Shown piece after piece: positions 50,563 through 56,874 of a stretch of 56,874 nt of DNA. This stretch comes from an uncultured Prevotellaceae bacterium (GTDB lineage Bacteria > Bacteroidota > Bacteroidia > Bacteroidales > Bacteroidaceae). Each line of letters begins with the position of its first letter. The first letter of the stretch is position 1. The notes beneath the pieces were generated by a model. That model worked only from the letters and a program-made list of their open reading frames with translations. It did no database searches and had not been told where the DNA came from. The translations under genes and the position numbers were made by a program. Location: NCBI GenBank assembly GCA_900320845.1, contig ONTS01000013.1, positions 1 to 56,874 on the forward strand, given 5' to 3'.

Positions 50563-52458
50563 TTATTTTCTATTACGTTTTCTTTCAAACTCCTCACGTT
50601 TGCGACGCATCTCTTCTTGTTGCTGCTGCATAGCTTGCAGACGTGCAGCGAAACCACTTGCTTTCTTGGGATTGTTCTTGTTCTCCTGATATCGGGCTTC
50701 GAGATCTTGAAGCAGCTTCTGATCGTTGGTCGTCTTGCGCAATGTCCACATGATGGCGGCACTGAAGAAGAGGCTGACGAAGTAGTAGAAGTTAAGTCCT
50801 GCACTGTAGTCGTTGAAGATGAAGAAGAACATGACGGGCATGAGGTACATCATCCACTGCATCATCTTCATCTGCTGTGCCTGACTGCCAACCATCTGGT
50901 CACGTTGCTGACGCATCGTCATGTAAGAATAAAGAAGATTGGACACACAGAAAAGAATACAGGTGAGTGAGAGGTGGTCGCCAACGAATGGAATGTTGTT
51001 GCTCCATTCTATGACGGGGTCGTAGGTGGAAAGGTCCTTTATCCAAAGGAAGCTTTCTCCACGCAGTTGGATGGCGTTGGGGACGAAGTTGAACATCGCA
51101 ATCCAGATAGGCATCTGTATCAGCATCGGCAGACAACCGCTAAGAGGCGAGACTCCATACTGCGAATAGAGTTGCATCATGGCCTGCTGCTTCTGCATCT
51201 GGTCTTCGGGCTTGTCATATTGCTTGGTGGCCTCTTCCAATTTGGGCTTCAGTACACGCATGCGGGCCGACGACATATAGCTCTTCTTCACCAATGGGAA
51301 GGTGATGAACTTCAACAAGAGTGTAATGAGAATCAACACGATACCCATGTTGATATTAAGTGCTGTAAGTCCGTCGAAGACATAGAGCGTAAACCATCTG
51401 TTGATGATACGGAATAACGGCCAGCCCAGGTATACAAGACGTTCCATCTCAAGATCCTTGCCGAAGGTGCTGAGTTTTTCTACCTTCTGAAGCAGACGGA
51501 AGTCATTGGGGCCGAAGAAGAATTCTAACTCAGTAGCTTCCTTACCCGTTGGGTCGAATGCTGTCTCGAGGTTGGCTTTGTATTGCTTGAGATATCCGCT
51601 GCCCTTTTGCTGGGGGATACTGGTCAGAGAGCCATTTGTGGTGAATCCGGTCTTGGATATCATCATAGCACTGAAGAACTGATTCTTAAAGGCCACCCAG
51701 TCAAGTGACTCTTCAATAGGTTCATCTATCTTTTCCTTGTTCTCATTCAGATAGTCTGTTCCGCCATCCTTTTCCTTATAGGTGAGGGTAGCATATCGGT
51801 TTTCAAATGTGAAGCCCTTCTCTTGTTGCTTGCAACGCTCCTGCCACTGTATGTTGAGAGTGTTGGTGCGAGTGGGGAACAGATCTTCCATACCTTCGGC
51901 ACGAAGAGAGAGATGCAGCAGATACGAATCGCCGAGGTGATAATCGAGAATGAGATTTTTACCCGCAGCAGCTGTTGCAGTGAACGTCACTGTGCTGTCG
52001 GTAACATTGGAGGGGGTGAAGAAATAGTCAGAAGTGTTGATGTTCTGCTCTTTACCATCCACCATGAAGACCAGACTTTGGTCTTTTCCTTCAAATAGTG
52101 TAACGTCTTTCGCTCCGTCAATGCTGGCGTAATTCTTCACTTTAGCCGATTCTACAACACCTCCATGAGTGTTAAGAGTCAGCTCAAGATTGTCATTGCT
52201 GAGCTTGATGCGCTGCTCACTCCCCGACAAAGCCTTGTTGAACAAAGCTGTAGAGTCGGTAATGGCTTCTTTTTTCTTTTCGTTTTGCTGCTTTTGTTTT
52301 TTGGCTTGCTCCTGTTGTGCCTTCTTTTCCGCGGCCTGTTGCTTGGCGACAAGCTCCTGCTGGGCCTTGATTTCTTCTTCAGAAGGTTTGTTCAGAATAC
52401 TGAACCCAATGAGTACGGCGGCGATAAGAACCAAACCAATAACTGTATTCTTGTCCAT
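50563..52458 (-). CDS. yidC: Membrane protein insertase YidC
   Basis: A 631-residue Oxa1/YidC-family insertase. An N-terminal helix (MDKNTVIGLVLIAAVLIGFSIL) is followed by a Lys/Gln-rich coiled segment (about 30-65), a large periplasmic domain (about 75-360) and the conserved five-helix core (TFPLVKKSYMSSARMRVLKPKLEE, GCLPMLIQMPIWIAMFN, MQWMMYLMPVMFFFIFNDYSAGLNFYYFVS). The basic tail (RRKREEFERKRNRK) is usual for ribosome contact. It begins 2 bases after the pyrG stop, so the two form an operon. Confidence 0.97.
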   Translation of the reverse strand: MDKNTVIGLVLIAAVLIGFSILNKPSEEEIKAQQELVAKQQAAEKKAQQEQAKKQKQQNEKKKEAITDSTALFNKALSGSEQRIKLSNDNLELTLNTHGGVVESAKVKNYASIDGAKDVTLFEGKDQSLVFMVDGKEQNINTSDYFFTPSNVTDSTVTFTATAAAGKNLILDYHLGDSYLLHLSLRAEGMEDLFPTRTNTLNIQWQERCKQQEKGFTFENRYATLTYKEKDGGTDYLNENKEKIDEPIEESLDWVAFKNQFFSAMMISKTGFTTNGSLTSIPQQKGSGYLKQYKANLETAFDPTGKEATELEFFFGPNDFRLLQKVEKLSTFGKDLEMERLVYLGWPLFRIINRWFTLYVFDGLTALNINMGIVLILITLLLKFITFPLVKKSYMSSARMRVLKPKLEEATKQYDKPEDQMQKQQAMMQLYSQYGVSPLSGCLPMLIQMPIWIAMFNFVPNAIQLRGESFLWIKDLSTYDPVIEWSNNIPFVGDHLSLTCILFCVSNLLYSYMTMRQQRDQMVGSQAQQMKMMQWMMYLMPVMFFFIFNDYSAGLNFYYFVSLFFSAAIMWTLRKTTNDQKLLQDLEARYQENKNNPKKASGFAARLQAMQQQQEEMRRKREEFERKRNRK

Positions 52459-52460
52459 AA

Positions 52461-54068
<1,608 letters not shown>

Positions 54069-54090
54069 CTATATATTAATTTCAATCTGC

Positions 54091-54098
54091 AAAGATAA
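54091..54098 (-). promoter_or_regulatory. -7 element for pyrG-yidC
   Basis: The minus strand reads TATCTTTG followed by CAG, about 26 nt before the pyrG ATG. No -33 TTTG is seen at the expected distance. Confidence 0.5.
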
Positions 54099-54245
54099 CA
54101 CATTTATTTCAACATATCATTGTTTTCGTGTTTTTCTCTATTTTCCTACACGTCAATAAAGTTTGTTTTTAAGGCACGTAATCACGATTATGTTAAATAG
54201 TGGGGTGAATAAGGCTGATAATATTGCACTATTGTCTTTTAGATT

Positions 54246-54288
54246 GAAAAATAAAGTTGGTGATAACCCCAAAAAGATTAGCACCAAC
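54246..54288 (-). terminator. Terminator after the coiled-coil lipoprotein gene
   Basis: GTTGGTG (54256-54262) pairs with CACCAAC (54282-54288) around a 19-nt loop. On the minus strand the stem is followed by TTTATTTTTC. Confidence 0.6.
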
Positions 54289-54311
54289 AAGGATAAAGGA
54301 TAAAATGTATA

Positions 54312-54950
54312 TTAAATTCCTAATTGTTTTTTAGCACTGGCAGCTGCAGCGTCAATGGCTTCACTGGTTTTCTTCTTGGCTGCATCGGCTGCTTTTTGTG
54401 GAGTCTCTTTTATTTCCTTTACTTTGTTGTCAACGGCTTTCTGGGCTTCGTTTACTTTCTTGGTAGCCTCAGATTTGATTTCGTTAGCCTTTTTCTCAGC
54501 GTCTTTCTTGACGTCGTTAATAGCATGTTCTACATTCTCTTCAACGCCTTTTTCAACGGCTTTGCCTACATTCTCGGCAGCTTGGATGCTCTCGTTCGTC
54601 ATGGTGCAAATGTCATTGTACAAAGAGGATATTGGAGAAGTTGCGGGCATGAAGTTCTTAATCTCTTTTTCCTGAGCTTTTAAGTATTCCTGAATCTTGG
54701 TAAGCACAACAGAAGCTTGCTCCTTGTCGAGTGTGTTTACCTTTTCGTTCACTGACTGCAGGGCGTTTTGCAGCTGTGTGGTGTCTTTCTCACCAATAGC
54801 TTTGTCAAGCATATCGGTTAAACTCTTGACTTCTTCATCAGCTGAAATTTCAACATCAGCTTTTTCTGAAGCGTTTTCGTTGTTTGATTTGTTTGTGCAG
54901 CTGAAGAAAAGAAAACCTGCTGCAAGGACGATAAATAAGTACTTTTTCAT
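54312..54950 (-). CDS. Alanine/lysine-rich coiled-coil lipoprotein
   Basis: A 212-residue protein. The signal peptide ends in FFSC (C18), a lipobox, so it is lipid-anchored. After a short acidic linker it is almost entirely helical. The second half (about 120-210) is rich in Ala, Lys and Glu with heptad-like spacing (KKDAEKKANEIKSEATKKVNEAQ), resembling apolipophorin- or LEA-like helices. No enzyme motif. It may be an envelope spacer or stress-protective lipoprotein; this is inference from composition. Monocistronic, with a terminator at 54246-54288. Confidence 0.78.
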   Translation of the reverse strand: MKKYLFIVLAAGFLFFSCTNKSNNENASEKADVEISADEEVKSLTDMLDKAIGEKDTTQLQNALQSVNEKVNTLDKEQASVVLTKIQEYLKAQEKEIKNFMPATSPISSLYNDICTMTNESIQAAENVGKAVEKGVEENVEHAINDVKKDAEKKANEIKSEATKKVNEAQKAVDNKVKEIKETPQKAADAAKKKTSEAIDAAAASAKKQLGI

Positions 54951-55151
54951 TTTGTTTTATAGTTAAAGTTATACTTAAAGTTTACGTTCACAAGATGTTA
55001 TTTTTGCGATTGACATGCTAATTCATATTTCATCTATGATAACGATACAACCGCCTTTTTATTGTTAATAGGTGTTATGGATAATTTTTATAAAAGTCCC
55101 CTACCCTATTATCCTTATGAATTGATTGCATGCTTGTCAAATCTTCCAAAT

Positions 55152-56380
55152 TTAGGAGCACGTGGTGTCTTTATTTAACAAATCAACAAATGACTTGGGC
55201 AGACAGATATTGCTGATACCCATTGCATCCTTGAACAAAGGTGCAATGTCTCTATCTTTGAAACCGGCAATACCACAGCCAATGCGTGTAACATAGAAGA
55301 ATAATTCGGTATGCTCTTTGGCAAAGTTTATAAATTGATCAACATATGGTTTTATGGTTTCTACACCACCCTGCATAGTTGGTATAGCATAGCATTGACC
55401 TTGCAGTCCAACACCTTGCCCCCATATAGCTCCAAACTTGTTAATCGCAACTTTGGCAGCTCCACCTCCATGATAACCTTGAAGGTTGCTTCCAAAGACG
55501 AACACCTCATCTTCTTTCAATGAGGAAATTTCATTGGGAGTAAAATTGGGACGAATAACTCCATTATATATGCGTAATTTCGTTTGTTTTGTTTCCATTT
55601 TAATTACATGATTATCAAATTCATCATTCACTTGAAGCATCCATTCTGGAAGCTTTGCTTTTGCATTCTCTATAAGTTCTTTAGGAACCTCGCGATAAAA
55701 TGCGTATGCCATAGGCCCCGAAATGGCGGCAAGTGTATCTGCGTCACCACCCAATGCGATTGCAAGCTTTAGGCAATCCGCATAATCCTTGCTTTCCAAA
55801 AAACAGATAAGTGCCGCAGGTATGGTTTGCTGACATGTTTCATCAAAACCATAGTCGGGCTTTATACAAGCATAAGTCAACTCAGACCAGTTCGGGTAAT
55901 ATTTATCTAAAACATGATGCCTGATGTAGTCTTTATCTTTTCCCTGCAAATGGCAAGGGCAGTCGCAACAGCTCCCTTGATACCTTCTGGGTGGTCATGC
56001 GTTGGTAATGCGGTCTTTGTAGCCAAATCTATGCACTCCTCTACACTATTTGCCATGAAGCCTGCTGCAGCAACTCTCATGCCGCTCCCGTTACCGTAAG
56101 AATGATAGGATGGCTGGATTTCTTTTGCAATAAGCCACCTCGCAAAACGTCCTCCAAACCCACGATAGAAATCTGCACGGCATCTGCTCCACAGGTTTTG
56201 GGCAATATCTAAACCCTTTAATAGGGCTTCAGCACATGCAAACGTGCATACTGTATCATCTGTGTAGGTGTTCGACGGTAGAAGAAGATCAACATCGTTA
56301 TAGTCTTTTGTTCTCCTATCAAACTCATAAGGCATACCGGCAATATCGCCAATAGCTGCACTCAGCAATAGATTTTTCAT
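55152..56380 (-). pseudogene. ADP-ribosylglycohydrolase fused to a macro-like domain, split by one frameshift
   Basis: Two overlapping frames make one protein. Frame 1 (56380-55907) holds the first half of a DraG/ARH-type ADP-ribosylglycohydrolase, from MKNLLLSAAIGDIAGMPYEF to CRE, with the metal motif YTDDT. Frame 2 (55949-55152; its first codon is only TTG) resumes at GKDKDYIRHHVL, contains the second metal motif GGDADTLAAISG, then a macro-like ADP-ribose-binding domain (VFVFGSNLQGYHGGGAAK, VTRIGCGIAGF). The break is at a GGGAAAA run (minus strand, 55938-55944); one missing base there restores a continuous protein of about 409 residues. All key residues survive, so the lesion is recent, a sequencing error, or frameshift-expressed. 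Expected role: removing ADP-ribose from proteins or nucleic acids. Confidence 0.78.
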
Positions 56381-56874
56381 GTTATTGTCTTTCTTTTAAA
56401 ATTCCAAGCGACCCCCCTTTTTTAGTTCTTTAATATTAATAATCCTCACGCTTCGGTGTTACACAAAAGACTTGCAAAGCGGAATCGTTCATTTATGGTT
56501 CAACCATCGACATCTTCGTGTTGCTAAAAATCATTCACCGAGCAGCACTCCTGCTTCCTTTCATACACATAGAACGTATATAACTGTCATTGTTAGTTCG
56601 ACAAATATATTAAAAAATGTTGAATCGCAAAGCAAGCAGGCAACACACACATTAAACGTTTGAGCCATAAAATCGTTATTTCGACTCTTATATACACAAG
56701 AAAAGGACCTGGCCAAGCGGACAGATCCTTTTGCTTAAATGTGAGAGTTACACTTACTCCTCAACCGCTGCCTGCGCGGCGGCTAACGGGAACTGATTAT
56801 CAGCACTTTACGGCGAATCTGGGAAACATTTGGGAAACATTATGAGCATGTACTGCACATTCTGCACCCGATTT
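56381..56874. other. Right-edge intergenic stretch
   Basis: No gene recognised in 494 bases. It holds a hairpin at 56701-56732 and, near the end, a tandem TGGGAAACAT pair (56811-56830). Short plus-strand frames (56472-56663 and 56660-56845) show no recognisable protein. The stretch could be the flank of a mobile element or gene beyond the window; I cannot tell. Confidence 0.45.
56701..56732. terminator. Possible terminator hairpin
   Basis: AAAAGGA and CTG pair with CAG and TCCTTTT (one 1x1 mismatch) around a 10-nt loop, with A and T runs at the two ends. No adjacent gene is identified, so its partner is unknown. Confidence 0.4.

Noticed and set aside
55938-55944. Programmed -1 frameshift at GGGAAAAG in the ADP-ribose gene
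   Set aside because: The run does not fit the X-XXY-YYZ slippery rule in the reading frame (zero-frame codons AGG GAA AAG) and no clear downstream stimulator was found. A simple deletion or sequencing error is more likely, though a check of reads is worthwhile.

Overview
The window reads as chromosomal DNA of a Bacteroidales bacterium, most likely Prevotella or a close relative. The evidence is: Bacteroidetes-type promoters (-7 TAnnTTTG, sometimes with -33 TTTG about 19-20 nt upstream) in front of many genes; T9SS-type C-terminal sorting tails on surface proteins; a C10-peptidase/BspA-repeat protein; a DUF4836 lipoprotein; DPP5; and GH89 and GH13 enzymes. Most of the window is ordinary, densely packed chromosome. 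No intact integrase, transposase, rRNA or tRNA gene was recognised.

Layout. 1-514: intergenic, with a promoter firing out of the left edge, a terminator and two palindromic repeat elements. 515-2209 (-): secreted GHL10 glycosidase. 2341-6601 (+): cstA, small outer-membrane barrel, recR, membrane protein, GT2. 6588-13585 (-): a tight run reading tcdA, relA-type synthetase, GH89, FucI/AraA-like protein, nitroreductase. 13735-14112 (+): ridA. 14312-16853 (-): fabD followed by a GH13 amylase. 17099-25821 (+): htpG, TamB-like protein, zinc-ribbon/SH3 membrane protein, L,D-transpeptidase lipoprotein. 26264-29747 (+): rpsA and prfC. 29820-30107: a small predicted RNA gene. 30127-36309 (-): serC, phosphohexomutase, FtsX-like permease, DUF4836 lipoprotein. 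36618-38078 (+): HtrA protease. 38573-45418 (-): PagL-like deacylase, TatD, MFS transporter, GLUG-repeat surface protein. 45627-48332: a DPP5 3'-end remnant and a C10/BspA surface protein. 48333-54950 (-): DPP5, YidC, CTP synthase, lipoprotein. 55152-56380 (-): frameshifted ADP-ribosylglycohydrolase/macro-like fusion. 56381-56874: no gene seen.

Most notable observations. (1) Between prfC and serC lies a probable stand-alone transcription unit carrying one copy of a sequence that looks like a complete 36-nt Cas12a (type V-A) CRISPR direct repeat, with no cas gene in the window. It has its own -7 element and is bracketed by two near-identical terminator hairpins. It is a candidate orphan crRNA-like RNA or a relict mini-array. 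(2) A family of intergenic palindromic repeats occurs at five places; paired base changes between its subtypes keep the palindrome intact. (3) A cassette carrying the C10/BspA surface protein sits at the 3' end of the DPP5 gene and is bounded by a 135-bp copy of that 3' end, as if it had been inserted there and had restored the gene end. (4) The ADP-ribosylglycohydrolase/macro fusion is split by one frameshift. All functional assignments rest on motifs and family knowledge read by eye; no searches were run.
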